64,000 nucleotides of DNA from Paludibacteraceae bacterium (GCA_017527495.1 JAFXPY010000046.1:1-64000), one strand, 5' to 3'; counted from the first letter of the stretch, positions 1 through 8,680 are shown. Notes: a model not told the origin generated them from the letters alone. Program-made: numbers and translations.

Positions 1-2
1 AT

Positions 3-30
3 AGGCTCTCTAATGGGAGCTTTTATTATA
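3..30 (+). terminator. Rho-independent terminator of a gene left of the window
   Basis: An 8-bp stem (AGGCTCTC at 3-10 with GGGAGCTT at 15-22, two wobble pairs) encloses a TAAT loop and runs into a T-rich tail. It reads on the plus strand, so it would end a transcript whose gene lies before base 1. The gene itself is not visible. Confidence 0.55.
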
Positions 31-98
31 TTCAACGCTTGGAGGCAATAAAAATACCAACCAACATATAAGGGCTAACAATTTTTTATGTCAAATAA

Positions 99-141
99 AT
101 AAAAAGAGACTATCTAACATTTTTTGTTGTTAGACAGCCTC
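99..141 (-). terminator. Terminator downstream of the M20 dipeptidase
   Basis: Bases 106-119 and 128-141 form a 14-bp stem with wobble pairs around an A/T-rich loop. On the minus strand it is followed by a T run (A run at 101-105 on the plus strand). It lies about 100 bp past the dipeptidase stop codon. Nothing else is visible in 142-243. Confidence 0.7.
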
Positions 142-243
142 ATATGTATGATAACCATCCAGATAATATTTTTTCAATTTGCAAAACTCGAACAATAAAA
201 TAGTGAAGCCATTGTTCTGTTTATTTGTGTTTTTTGAATCTAA

Positions 244-1602
244 TTAGAGTGTTAGATTTTTGTAGAAAGCAACAATTGTTTTGATTCCGTTTTTCCACAT
301 GTAGAGCGGATAATTCTCGTTTGGTGAGTGTATTTGGTCTGATTCGAGGCCAAAGCCCATTAAGATGGATTTTATTCCAAGTACTTTTTCGAATACAGCC
401 ACAACACCTATACTTCCTCCTCTACGGACAGGCAGTGGACGTTTGCCAAATACTTCTTCGTAAGCTTTTTCTGCTGCTTTGTAAGCCGGTAGGTTTATAG
501 GGCAAACGTATGCTTCGGCTCCGTGTAGGGGTGTAACTTTTACTTTAACGTATGAAGGTGCAATTTGTGCGATATAATTTTGCATCAGAGGTGCAATACG
601 GTCGAATGATTGGTGTGGAACAAGACGGCATGAAAGTTTGGCGTATGCTTTTGCCGGCAGTACGGTCTTGCTTCCTTCGCCGGTATAGCCTCCCCAAATC
701 CCGCAAAGGTCGAGTGTGGGGCGTATGCCGGTGCGTTCTAATGTGCTATAACCCTCTTCGCCGTGCAGTTCGTCTATGCCGAGTGATGATTTATATTCTT
801 CGGCATCAAAAGGAGTGGCTGCGATGAGCTGTCGCTCAGAGTCAGACACAATATCAACATCATCGTAGAAATGTGGTACGAGAATACGACCTTTTTCGTC
901 TTGCAAGCGTGCTATTATCTTGCATAATTCATTGATAGGATTAGCTACAGCACCTCCAAAAATGCCGGAGTGTAGGTCGCGATTGGCGGAACTGACTTCT
1001 ATCTCCCAATAAGCAAGACCACGCAAGCCTGTTGTTATACTTGGTTTGTCGGCCGATAGCATTGACGTGTCTGAAACAAGAATAATATCTGCTTTGAGCA
1101 GTTCTTTGTGTGTGGTGCAAAAGGCTTCAAGGTTGGGCGAGCCAATTTCTTCTTCTCCTTCAAGCAAGAAGTGTATATTACATGGCAGACAATGTTCTTG
1201 CATCATGTATTTGAATGCGGCATAGTGCATGAATGACTGTCCTTTGTCGTCGTCAGCGCCTCGACCAATGATATGTCCATCAATAATTTGCGGCTCAAAG
1301 GGTTCTGTTTTCCAAAGCTCAAGAGGTTCCGCAGGCATGACATCATAATGACCATATACCATTACTGTTGGCATTTGTGGATTGATGTCTTTCTTTGCAA
1401 AAACAATAGGATTTCCTTCTGTTGGATATATATCAACACTATCTACTCCACCTTGCAAGAGTAGCTCTTTCCAGCGATTTGCACAATCCAGCATTTGTTG
1501 GTGATGATCTGCTTTTGCGCTGATGCTCTGAATACGAAGAAGCGAGAATAAATCGTCTAATAACGACTTGCGATTTAGCTCTATAAATTCACTTATACTC
1601 AT
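244..1602 (-). CDS. M20 family dipeptidase
   Basis: A 452-residue zinc-dependent peptidase of the M20/ArgE/DapE family, dipeptidase subgroup, which hydrolyses dipeptides or similar amide substrates in the cytoplasm. There is no signal peptide. The metal and catalytic motifs are intact: GHYDVMP (His85, Asp87), GRGADDDKG around residue 117 for the bridging Asp, and EGEEEIGS (residues 148-154) for the general base and metal Glu. The DLHSGIFGG stretch near the middle marks the dimerisation (lid) domain. Length is normal for the subgroup. The ATG start is the first in frame. It is transcribed alone; its leader carries two REP-like hairpins. The exact substrate cannot be read from sequence. Confidence 0.93.
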   Translation of the reverse strand: MSISEFIELNRKSLLDDLFSLLRIQSISAKADHHQQMLDCANRWKELLLQGGVDSVDIYPTEGNPIVFAKKDINPQMPTVMVYGHYDVMPAEPLELWKTEPFEPQIIDGHIIGRGADDDKGQSFMHYAAFKYMMQEHCLPCNIHFLLEGEEEIGSPNLEAFCTTHKELLKADIILVSDTSMLSADKPSITTGLRGLAYWEIEVSSANRDLHSGIFGGAVANPINELCKIIARLQDEKGRILVPHFYDDVDIVSDSERQLIAATPFDAEEYKSSLGIDELHGEEGYSTLERTGIRPTLDLCGIWGGYTGEGSKTVLPAKAYAKLSCRLVPHQSFDRIAPLMQNYIAQIAPSYVKVKVTPLHGAEAYVCPINLPAYKAAEKAYEEVFGKRPLPVRRGGSIGVVAVFEKVLGIKSILMGFGLESDQIHSPNENYPLYMWKNGIKTIVAFYKNLTL

Positions 1603-1618
1603 ACACTAATAATTATTA

Positions 1619-1688
1619 TATGCAACCGCTACCGCGGTTGAGAGATGGATACAATTTTTCTATTAATATGCAACCGCTACTGCGGTTA
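1619..1688. repeat. Two direct copies of a REP-like hairpin
   Basis: Two near-identical ~22-bp units, ATGCAACCGCTAC(C/T)GCGGTT, start near 1619 and 1667. Each folds as CAACCGC / GCGGTTG (second copy one base weaker) around a TACC or TACT loop, at 1623-1640 and 1671-1688. They sit just upstream of the dipeptidase start codon and would lie in its mRNA leader if the -7 box at 1742-1749 (CAAAGTTA, read on the minus strand) is used. Confidence 0.8.
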
Positions 1689-1741
1689 ACGCCGATTTTC
1701 TTTCCTCCGCCTTAATTGTCTTATTTGTCAATAATTTTGTA

Positions 1742-1749
1742 CAAAGTTA
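1742..1749 (-). promoter_or_regulatory. Probable -7 box for the dipeptidase
   Basis: The minus strand reads TAACTTTG, a match to the Bacteroidota TAnnTTTG box. No clear TTTG is found 20 bp upstream of it, so only the -7 half is supported. It implies a leader of about 130 nt that contains both REP-like hairpins. Confidence 0.4.
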
Positions 1750-1908
1750 GTTGTCGTTTTATGTTTTTTGGGGTATTTTTTACCTTTTGAGTATCTTCCT
1801 ATTATCTTCGTGTTTGATATGTATTTTTTGCGGTGGTGGTACCTTAAGTTTTGGTATTTTTTTTCAACAAATTGAATTGTTGTTTTTTTTTGTCATCAAG
1901 ATGAACTA

Positions 1909-2142
1909 CTAAAGTTTCCCAATAATGTTCAGTAGAACTTTTATTGAGATTATACCCCGTAGGGGTTCCATTTTAATAGCATTAATACTGATAGTCAGCG
2001 TTATTTCCCGTTGGGGAATATCTTTTAAATTCATTTTTGCCATAGAAATTCCCTAACGGGAAATCCAATGGATAAATATAATCCGCTATTCTATTAAAAG
2101 AAAATCGCTACGCGATAACATTTAACCATGTGGAAAACTTTT
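1909..2142 (-). repeat. Composite inverted-repeat (MITE-like) element, copy 1
   Basis: About 234 bp bounded by imperfect inverted ends (CTAAAGTTTCCCA on the left; on the right a sequence whose complement reads AAAAGTTTTCCAC). It is in the opposite orientation to copies at 33417-33655 and 51311-51480. It contains nested hairpins: ACCCCGTAGGGGT (1954-1966), TTCCCGTTGGGGAA (2005-2018), TTCCCTAACGGGAA (2049-2062) and ATCGCTACGCGAT (2104-2116). It has no ORF. It fills most of the 614-bp gap between the dipeptidase and the barrel protein; the rest (1750-1908) is T-rich with nothing recognisable. Confidence 0.8.
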
Positions 2143-2183
2143 GTCAATATAAAATATAAACTATCGGCTTTATTCTGAAAAAG

Positions 2184-2215
2184 AAATCTTGAAATCTTCA
2201 AATCTTGAAATCTTT
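2184..2215. repeat. 8-bp tandem array (AAATCTTG)x4
   Basis: Four consecutive 8-mers, AAATCTTG, AAATCTTC, AAATCTTG and AAATCTTT, end one base before the stop codon of the minus-strand barrel gene at 2217. Confidence 0.9.
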
Positions 2216-2216
2216 T

Positions 2217-3107
2217 TTAGAATCCTGTTCCGAAGTGCCATTCTATAGGTTTTTGATTAGCTTTTTTGTTTTCTCTTGCTTGTTGTCTTGCTTCACGACG
2301 CATTTGGGCAGACTGAGCATAGTTCGGGTCGAAATGTTGATAGTTGATAGTGTAGATGAAAGAAACCTCCCACGACCATTCGTGCATATTTGTTTTTGCT
2401 CCGGTGTTGGGTTGATAGTGTGCGAGGTTATTGAGTCCGAAATTATATCCGCCTTCAAGTCGGAAATGGCGCCATTGTAGTCCGGCTCCAAGCCCCCACT
2501 GCAGATTGAAGCGATAGAATTGTTTGTCGGAATAATAATCGTGGTTTTCAATATGAAACAAAGATTTATCTGGTGAGTTATGAATTATCCAACTCAGTGT
2601 TGTGTCAGACAATGCGTTGAATGGCTTGTCGGTGTAGGCAAGTCCGATTTGAAATGTAGGGCCGGTATAAGCCGTTAGAGCCAATTCGCGCCAGAGTTGT
2701 TGGGTATAAACAAGTCGGATAGGTATGCTCAAAGCATGTTTCAACATATCGTGTCTGATGTATTCTACAGTAACATGTGAGTTATCTGCTGAGCGATAGT
2801 GTTGCTTGTTGGTGCCATAGGTCAGCTCGTAGCGCAAACCGGTTTGAATTCCAAGATGATACGGAAGGTTGAAGTCAACGAGAAAACCCACTTTTCCACC
2901 ATTGAAAAAAGTGTTGTTGGTCGTACTATCGCTTCGTTGGTTTGGTTGTTGAAATCCTATTTCTAAGCGCCATGTCGTACTGAATTGGTAGTCGCTATTT
3001 TTGTTTTCTGTACCTGTTTCCCAAGGCATTTTAGTTTCTAATTGGGCAATAGAATATAGTGGCAAACAGATGAATGAAATAGTCAGTATTAATTGTTGTA
3101 ATTTCAT
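2217..3107 (-). CDS. Outer-membrane beta-barrel protein
   Basis: A 296-residue protein with a Sec signal peptide (basic start, then a hydrophobic run ending in IAQ near residue 22) and alternating hydrophobic/polar strands rich in aromatic residues, as in porin-family barrels of Bacteroidota. Recognisable strand blocks are GFLVDFNLPYHLGIQTGLRY, LTAYTGPTFQIGLAY and GLGAGLQWRHFRLEGGYNFG. The last blocks resemble the barrel of the PVQ-linker protein at 39657-41276 (AYTGP and G-G-GIQ-RFR patterns), so the two look like paralogues. It has its own divergent promoter. No substrate can be assigned. Confidence 0.8.
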   Translation of the reverse strand: MKLQQLILTISFICLPLYSIAQLETKMPWETGTENKNSDYQFSTTWRLEIGFQQPNQRSDSTTNNTFFNGGKVGFLVDFNLPYHLGIQTGLRYELTYGTNKQHYRSADNSHVTVEYIRHDMLKHALSIPIRLVYTQQLWRELALTAYTGPTFQIGLAYTDKPFNALSDTTLSWIIHNSPDKSLFHIENHDYYSDKQFYRFNLQWGLGAGLQWRHFRLEGGYNFGLNNLAHYQPNTGAKTNMHEWSWEVSFIYTINYQHFDPNYAQSAQMRREARQQARENKKANQKPIEWHFGTGF

Positions 3108-3135
3108 TTTTGTTTCTTTTTTCGAATAAACTATG

Positions 3136-3166
3136 CAAAATTACACTTTTTTTTTAATTTCTCAAA
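3136..3166 (-). promoter_or_regulatory. Promoter of the barrel gene
   Basis: On the minus strand, TTTG (3166-3163) is followed after 19 bp by TAATTTTG (3143-3136), fitting the Bacteroidota -33/-7 consensus. It lies about 30 bp before the start codon and diverges from the tsaD promoter. Confidence 0.75.
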
Positions 3167-3213
3167 TTAAAAGTAACACATTTTTGCTTTGATGTGTTGA
3201 TTTTGTGCTTTTA

Positions 3214-3245
3214 TTTGTCTATGTGTGAAAAAAATAGTATTTTTG
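3214..3245 (+). promoter_or_regulatory. Promoter of tsaD
   Basis: TTTG at 3214-3217, a 20-bp spacer, then TATTTTTG at 3238-3245 match the Bacteroidota consensus. The predicted leader is about 70 nt. Confidence 0.75.
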
Positions 3246-3324
3246 CAAAGCATTATTAATGTTGTTCTTCGTGAAGTATAAATGTTGATTAATTTTGCAA
3301 GTTGAAATAAAGTATAAAAAATAG

Positions 3325-4341
3325 ATGATTACATTATTGGGAATAGAGAGTTCATGCGACGACACATCGGCTGCTGTGTTGCGTGACGGCATTTTGTTGA
3401 GCAATGTAACAGCCTCGCAGGCCGTTCATGAAATGTATGGTGGAGTGGTGCCGGAGTTGGCAAGTCGTGCTCACCAGCAGAATATAGTTCCGGTTGTGGA
3501 TGCAGCATTGAAAAAGGCCGGTGTAGATAGGTCGGAATTGAGCGGCATAGCATTCACACGAGGTCCCGGTTTGTTGGGCTCGTTGCTCGTAGGCACAAGT
3601 TTTGCCAAAGGAATGGCTTTGTCGCTCGGCATACCATTGATTGAAGTCAACCACCTTCAAGCTCATGTGCTTGCGCATTTTGTAAGTGAAGGCAAAGAAG
3701 GTGAGCGTCATCCTGATTTCCCCTTTTTATGTCTCTTGGTCAGTGGAGGTAACTCGCAAATCATTTTGGTCAAGAGTTACAAAGAAATGGAGATTATTGG
3801 TCAAACAATAGATGACGCAGCAGGTGAGGCTTTCGACAAATGTGCCAAAGTGATGGGGTTGCCCTATCCGGGTGGTCCGCTGATTGATAAGTTGGCAAAA
3901 GAAGGTAATGCTGAGCGTTTCATGTTTGCTAAACCTAATTTGGCAGGCTATGATTATAGCTTTAGTGGATTGAAGACATCATTTCTCTATTTCCTGCGCG
4001 ACCAACTCAAAGAGGATAAAGATTTTATAGAAAACAATAAAGCCGATCTATGCGCAAGTCTGCAAAAAACTATCATTGATATACTGATGAAAAAACTTGT
4101 GCGTGCGGCCAAAGACTTGAAAATTAGGCGTATCGCAGTTGCAGGCGGAGTGAGTGCCAACAGTGGATTGCGCTCGGCAATACTGAATCTGCATGAACGA
4201 TATGGTTGGGATGTGTATATTCCGCCATTCAGCTTCACAACCGATAATGCTGCGATGGTCGTTCAGGCCGGTTATTTCAAATATTTAGATGGCGATTTTT
4301 GCCCGCTCGATTTAGTGCCTTTTGCGCGTACTGTCGTGTAG
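3325..4341 (+). CDS. tsaD: tRNA N6-adenosine threonylcarbamoyltransferase TsaD
   Basis: 338 residues, normal for bacterial TsaD (Kae1/Qri7 family). It transfers the threonylcarbamoyl group from threonylcarbamoyl-AMP to A37 of ANN-decoding tRNAs, together with TsaB and TsaE, which are not in this window. ASKHA-fold signatures are present: GIESSCDDTSAAV at the N-terminus, EVNHLQAHVLAH with metal ligands His110 and His114, VSGGNSQI, and AGEAFDKCAKVMGLPYPGGP. The start is the first ATG after a good promoter. TcdA, which cyclises t6A to ct6A, is encoded at 29431. The exosortase gene follows after 48 bp, probably in the same transcript. Confidence 0.97.
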   Translation: MITLLGIESSCDDTSAAVLRDGILLSNVTASQAVHEMYGGVVPELASRAHQQNIVPVVDAALKKAGVDRSELSGIAFTRGPGLLGSLLVGTSFAKGMALSLGIPLIEVNHLQAHVLAHFVSEGKEGERHPDFPFLCLLVSGGNSQIILVKSYKEMEIIGQTIDDAAGEAFDKCAKVMGLPYPGGPLIDKLAKEGNAERFMFAKPNLAGYDYSFSGLKTSFLYFLRDQLKEDKDFIENNKADLCASLQKTIIDILMKKLVRAAKDLKIRRIAVAGGVSANSGLRSAILNLHERYGWDVYIPPFSFTTDNAAMVVQAGYFKYLDGDFCPLDLVPFARTVV

Positions 4342-4389
4342 TATTTATTTGCCCTGTATGCGGTTTAGTAATTCAAAGCCAGAGCTTAG

Positions 4390-5016
4390 ATGAGTGAAAC
4401 ATTGAAGAAATATGGCGAGAAATTATCGCCCTACAGAGATATAATAATTTTTGTTGTATCGATGTTGGGTGCCAATGTGTTGTGGAAACTGACCATAGCA
4501 GGAGATGAAAATGGAACAGGCGTTACATTCTTAGGCCTTGACATCACGGCGCCATTCGATTTTATGGCAGTGTGGATAGCACATCGGTCGTTTTGGTGGT
4601 TAGATTTGTTCAGAGACAATGTCTATCTCGTTTCCAAACATATATTTGGTTTTTTCAATGGAACACTAACGCTTTTTGACGATGTGCGAATATCTGTCGT
4701 TTGGGGGTGTACGGGCATTAAACAGTCATTTATATGGCTGATAATAATGCTTTTTGCGCGTGGAAGTATGGAAGGTGAGAAATGGAGTTTTTGGAATAAA
4801 CATAAGCTATGGTTTATTCCATTGGGCTGGGTGTGTATATATGTTTTCAATGTTTTTCGTTCGGTTATGATAGCTCTGTTGATTGAAAATCATCGGGAAA
4901 TGTTTGATTTTTGGCACACATATATATTTAAATATGCTTTCTATGCAATGCTGTTTATGCTTTGGGTATGGTGGATAGAGAGTATCGTGAAGAAACCAAA
5001 AGAGATTAATAATTAA
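4390..5016 (+). CDS. Exosortase/archaeosortase family membrane protein
   Basis: 208 residues with about five hydrophobic segments. The three conserved residues of the exosortase superfamily can be picked out: a Cys in SVVWGCTGIKQSF (around residue 102), an Arg in FNVFRSVMIALL (about 157) and a His in FDFWHTYIFKY (about 176). Family members are transpeptidases that process and anchor proteins with a C-terminal motif, hydrophobic helix and basic tail. No such tail is visible in the neighbouring gene, which ends in a T9SS-type domain, so the substrate is unknown. It lies between tsaD and the LRR protein (12 bp before the latter). The superfamily call is firm; the subtype is not assigned. Confidence 0.82.
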   Translation: MSETLKKYGEKLSPYRDIIIFVVSMLGANVLWKLTIAGDENGTGVTFLGLDITAPFDFMAVWIAHRSFWWLDLFRDNVYLVSKHIFGFFNGTLTLFDDVRISVVWGCTGIKQSFIWLIIMLFARGSMEGEKWSFWNKHKLWFIPLGWVCIYVFNVFRSVMIALLIENHREMFDFWHTYIFKYAFYAMLFMLWVWWIESIVKKPKEINN

Positions 5017-5028
5017 AACAATAAAGAT

Positions 5029-6969
5029 ATGAAAAAGAACTTAACCTTATTATTTGCTGTATTGTTGGCAACCAATCTGTGGGCAGTAAAGTCATTCTTA
5101 GCCCCTGATTCAATTTATTACTATCCTTTTGCTGATGGTGAAGCATCGGTGCTTGGTTGCGTGAGCAGTGAGAAAAATATTGTTTTGCCTGCTTTTGTAC
5201 AGATACCTGACAGCTGCCTGTATGATTCAGCTGCGGAACCTGCATTTATGCGCACCTATAAAGTGGCTACAATAGGCAAGAGCGCTTTCAACAGTAGCAA
5301 AATTGAATCTATAGTACTGCCTGATTCGCTACGCAAAATCAGTGATGGTGCTTTTCAATCTTGCAATCAGCTCAAAGAAATCATACTCCCTTCAACGCTT
5401 GAATTTGTCGGCAAACTGGCGTTTTTCAATTGCACCAATCTTACCTCTATCGTGTTGCCTAATAGAGTCGATTATATAGGAGAACAAGCTTTTTCTCGCT
5501 GTTCGCGTGCTGAGACGATACGTCTTGGTGATGGAATTGATAGTTTGCGATATAATGTTTTCTATTCTTGCAGCTCACTCAAAACACTATCGTTAGGTAG
5601 CGGTGTTGTACATATTGCCGACGGTGCTTTTTCCCGCTGTGCGGCTTTTGATTTGGTGAAGTGTTATGCCCAAAATCCCCCTGTTGTCGAACAAAAGGCT
5701 TTTGTCGGCGTAGAGTTGGGAAATACAGAATTACAAGTGCATTGCAATGTTGTTTCTGTGTATGAACAATCGTCAACATGGAAAACATTTTCTTCAATCA
5801 ATGTTCTGCAAGATTATCGTCTGACAACCGATGTCAGTTATGATGAGGCATTCAATCCGCAGGGCGAAGTGCAGATAGTAAAAGCTCCTTCTGATTGTAA
5901 TGATTATTTTGCCGAATTGCTCGCTGTTCCGGCAGAAGGCTATAAGTTCAAATCATGGAGTGATGGTGTCGATTCTGCCAATTACTCTCTTGTTTTACAA
6001 AGTGATACCACTCTGACGGCTCGTTTTATTCCTGACTATACCGATACAGCATATTTTGAAGTAACACTATGCGAAAGCAATTCTCTCTATATATTCAATG
6101 TAGAAGGTACTGAAGTGGAATTTATTCCGCATGCCGGCGTGCAGTTTTTTGTTCTTAACAAGCCTAACTATCAGGGAGGCGACTCTGTCTGGGCAATTAA
6201 CGTAACGACCAATCCTGTGTTCGACACCGTGGTTGAGTTGGCAATTTGTGAAGGTGAAGAAGTAGAGATAGGTGGTATGCTCTATCGTGAAGCAGGCGAA
6301 TATCGTTGCCCGCTGAAAACCATCAATGGGTGCGACTCAATAGTTGAATTGCATTTGTCGGTTATAGCTGTTCGTGATACCATGCTTGAAGCTGAATTAT
6401 GCACCGGTGATACACTTGTCTTTGGCGAATTGAAAATTACAGAGGCAGGTCTGTACCAGCAAGTTTACACCTCGTCATTAGGTTGCGATTCTGTTGTGCA
6501 AATGGATGTTGTCGAGCGTGAGCCGTATCGTGTCAATGTCAGTGTGGAAAGTGTTGATTTAGACGGGCTTTGGTCAGATTCATTGACTGGCGTGGTGTAT
6601 GGTAGTGTACAGATAGAGCAAACGGGCGAGTGCCTGAGCGATGTCGTACTCACTGCAATACCAAACGAGGGTTGCTATTTCCTGCGTTGGCAGATAGGTG
6701 CAGAGGAAATAACAGATACAACTAAGTTGAGCCTGCATATTGACGATGATGTTGATGTAATAGTGGTGTTCCGCGGAGTAGAAGAAACAGGATTGATTGT
6801 GCTCACAGAGTTAGAACCTAACATCAGCGAACAGTATGTGCGACTTTACAACATGAGCGGATTACTGATTTTTGAGGGTAAGGGATTAGAATTGAGTAAA
6901 TTGCAAAGCGGAATGTATCTTGTTCGCACCGAACGCGGAGTGGCTAAAATATGCATTAAACAGAAATAA
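5029..6969 (+). CDS. BspA-type leucine-rich-repeat surface protein with T9SS tail
   Basis: 646 residues, exported. A signal peptide (about 1-20) is followed by around six LRR_5/BspA repeats (about residues 75-225; pattern IG..AF..C..L..I.LP). Next come a repeat of the Ig-like 'bacterial repeat' type (GYKFKSWSDG, then TLTARF), two modules ending in GCDSIV / GCDSVV (about residues 432 and 485; a cysteine-bearing pattern common in Bacteroidota gliding/adhesion proteins), a second bacterial repeat, and a C-terminal segment from about 602 (RLYNMSGLLIFEG, LQSGMYLVRT) typical of T9SS type A sorting domains. It probably acts at the surface as an adhesin. PorU and PorV, encoded at 44-48 kb, would process and export it. 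Confidence 0.85.
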   Translation: MKKNLTLLFAVLLATNLWAVKSFLAPDSIYYYPFADGEASVLGCVSSEKNIVLPAFVQIPDSCLYDSAAEPAFMRTYKVATIGKSAFNSSKIESIVLPDSLRKISDGAFQSCNQLKEIILPSTLEFVGKLAFFNCTNLTSIVLPNRVDYIGEQAFSRCSRAETIRLGDGIDSLRYNVFYSCSSLKTLSLGSGVVHIADGAFSRCAAFDLVKCYAQNPPVVEQKAFVGVELGNTELQVHCNVVSVYEQSSTWKTFSSINVLQDYRLTTDVSYDEAFNPQGEVQIVKAPSDCNDYFAELLAVPAEGYKFKSWSDGVDSANYSLVLQSDTTLTARFIPDYTDTAYFEVTLCESNSLYIFNVEGTEVEFIPHAGVQFFVLNKPNYQGGDSVWAINVTTNPVFDTVVELAICEGEEVEIGGMLYREAGEYRCPLKTINGCDSIVELHLSVIAVRDTMLEAELCTGDTLVFGELKITEAGLYQQVYTSSLGCDSVVQMDVVEREPYRVNVSVESVDLDGLWSDSLTGVVYGSVQIEQTGECLSDVVLTAIPNEGCYFLRWQIGAEEITDTTKLSLHIDDDVDVIVVFRGVEETGLIVLTELEPNISEQYVRLYNMSGLLIFEGKGLELSKLQSGMYLVRTERGVAKICIKQK

Positions 6970-7035
6970 ACCTTTTCTATTGTCTGTAGTGGGCGATGAA
7001 ATAATTGATTATGAATTAGTGAAATTATTTATGAT

Positions 7036-8457
7036 ATGAAAAGGTGTCTGTTTTGCTTGATATTTGTTATGTCGGTATTCTCCGATTTGTTTTCTCGTGA
7101 GATATATCTTGATACCGGTGGTGAAACATTATGGAGTGCCTTCGGAGCAAAATTTGCGGTATGGTCGTGGTATATGGAGGATGGTGCCTTTTCTGATTTC
7201 ATGACAAATGTTGAAGGCAATATATATGTAACAACCATACCCGACGAACATACCAACCTTATCTTTGTGCGCTTCCCTTCTAACTTAACATCGCCCTCAT
7301 GGAGTAATACATGGAATCAAACTAATGATTTGACAATCGGTGAAGATAATCTATATGTTATAACATCATTTGAAAGGGATGGCGGGTATTGGAGTAGATA
7401 CAACAAGAAAAAAGCTGAAGCAACAGAGCCTTTAATTCTTACATACAATGATACGGCATTATCAGCAGAGCAAATCAAACAAATAAGCTCTAACCCTGTG
7501 AAACTTATTTATCCCACCAAGATGAAGAACAAAATACCTGCTATGCAATGTGCAGACGGGATAAGTGGTTTAGGACCATTCAGTGTTGCAGAGGATAGGC
7601 AAGTGATGTTCAGTCCGGGTAACTTACAATTCAATGCGGCACAAGGAACTCACAAATGTGCAGATGGTACTACACAACATGGCACATGGCGTTTTGCCGA
7701 ACACCAATGGGATTATGTCGGCGATGCAAGCAATGGTAATGTATATATTGTAGTGGGCAAAGATTCAACAAAGTGTGATAATACAAAAATCTCAGAGACA
7801 TACAATGGTTGGATAGACTTATTTTGTTGGGGCACCAGTGGTTGGAATAGCGGAGCCGTTGCTTATCAGCCATGGTCAACAAATGAAGATAATTACGACT
7901 ATTGTCCCGGTAATGGTGAAAAGAATGACCTTACAGGTGAGTACGCCAAAGCAGATTGGGGAATATATAATCAAATAGGCAGTGATGCTCCCGGCTCATG
8001 GCGTACATTGACCTTTAATGAGTGGTTGTATTTGTTACATGGTCGGGTTAAAGCAGAGAAGTTGTGGGGATTGGGAACAATTAAAGGTGTAAATGGTGTA
8101 ATAATTTTGCCGGATAATTGGGAGACTCCGAGCGGCATAATATTCACCGCAAGCGCAGATAATGGTTTTATGTGGTATGGTAGAGATTATAGTGGAAGTA
8201 ATGGCTTTTCTCACAATACCTATACTATTAATCAATGGACACAAATGGAGTCTCGTGGCGCAGTGTTTTTGCCTGCTACGGGTGTTCGCCATATTACTAG
8301 TGTGAGTAATGTTGGATTAAGTGGCTGTTTTTGGTCTGTTTCACTATGTAGCAGTCTCACTGCGTATGGCATATATTTAAGTTCGTCGTCACTCAACCTG
8401 CAGAATACGACCGTTAGGAGCAACAGTTTTGCAGTCCGTCTTGTTCGTGATTTATAG
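7036..8457 (+). CDS. Secreted protein with CBM26-like N-terminus and Fib_succ_major-like C-terminus
   Basis: 473 residues with a signal peptide (about 1-21). Residues 22-120 follow the W-x-A-x-F / WNQT-D pattern seen in starch-binding CBM26-like modules of Bacteroidales (IFVRF, WSNTWNQTNDLTI, GGYWSRY). The C-terminal ~270 residues (FSPGNLQFNAAQGTH, WDYVGDASNG, GSWRTLTFNEWLYLL, GCFWSVS, FAVRLVRDL) match the layout of the Fibrobacter succinogenes major paralogous domain and related families. No catalytic motif is seen. A role in surface binding is inference. It is 66 bp after the LRR gene, so co-transcription is possible. Confidence 0.65.
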   Translation: MKRCLFCLIFVMSVFSDLFSREIYLDTGGETLWSAFGAKFAVWSWYMEDGAFSDFMTNVEGNIYVTTIPDEHTNLIFVRFPSNLTSPSWSNTWNQTNDLTIGEDNLYVITSFERDGGYWSRYNKKKAEATEPLILTYNDTALSAEQIKQISSNPVKLIYPTKMKNKIPAMQCADGISGLGPFSVAEDRQVMFSPGNLQFNAAQGTHKCADGTTQHGTWRFAEHQWDYVGDASNGNVYIVVGKDSTKCDNTKISETYNGWIDLFCWGTSGWNSGAVAYQPWSTNEDNYDYCPGNGEKNDLTGEYAKADWGIYNQIGSDAPGSWRTLTFNEWLYLLHGRVKAEKLWGLGTIKGVNGVIILPDNWETPSGIIFTASADNGFMWYGRDYSGSNGFSHNTYTINQWTQMESRGAVFLPATGVRHITSVSNVGLSGCFWSVSLCSSLTAYGIYLSSSSLNLQNTTVRSNSFAVRLVRDL

Positions 8458-8560
8458 AAATTAGCCTCGCAATACTATGAAAAGTTAGAGGTTAACCCGC
8501 TGATGCTGTGAGGATGTTGGTCTGATGTCGCTGTGAGAAATTAGGCTGCGCGGAGATTGT

Positions 8561-8579
8561 GGTGCACATAATGTGCACC
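8561..8579. repeat. 19-bp perfect palindrome (9-1-9)
   Basis: GGTGCACATAATGTGCACC: two 9-base arms around a single A. There is no T run after it, so it does not look like a terminator. It has the same 9-1-9 architecture as the palindrome flanking the transposase at 32131 and 33253 but a different sequence. Confidence 0.85.
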
Positions 8580-8680
8580 CTGCAACCGAGGATTTGGTTT
8601 TGTAAGCTGCAAGTTGAAAAAGAATTTTCTTTTAGAAAGTTGAGATGAAATAGTATCTTCTGGCTTTGTCTTGAAAAACT

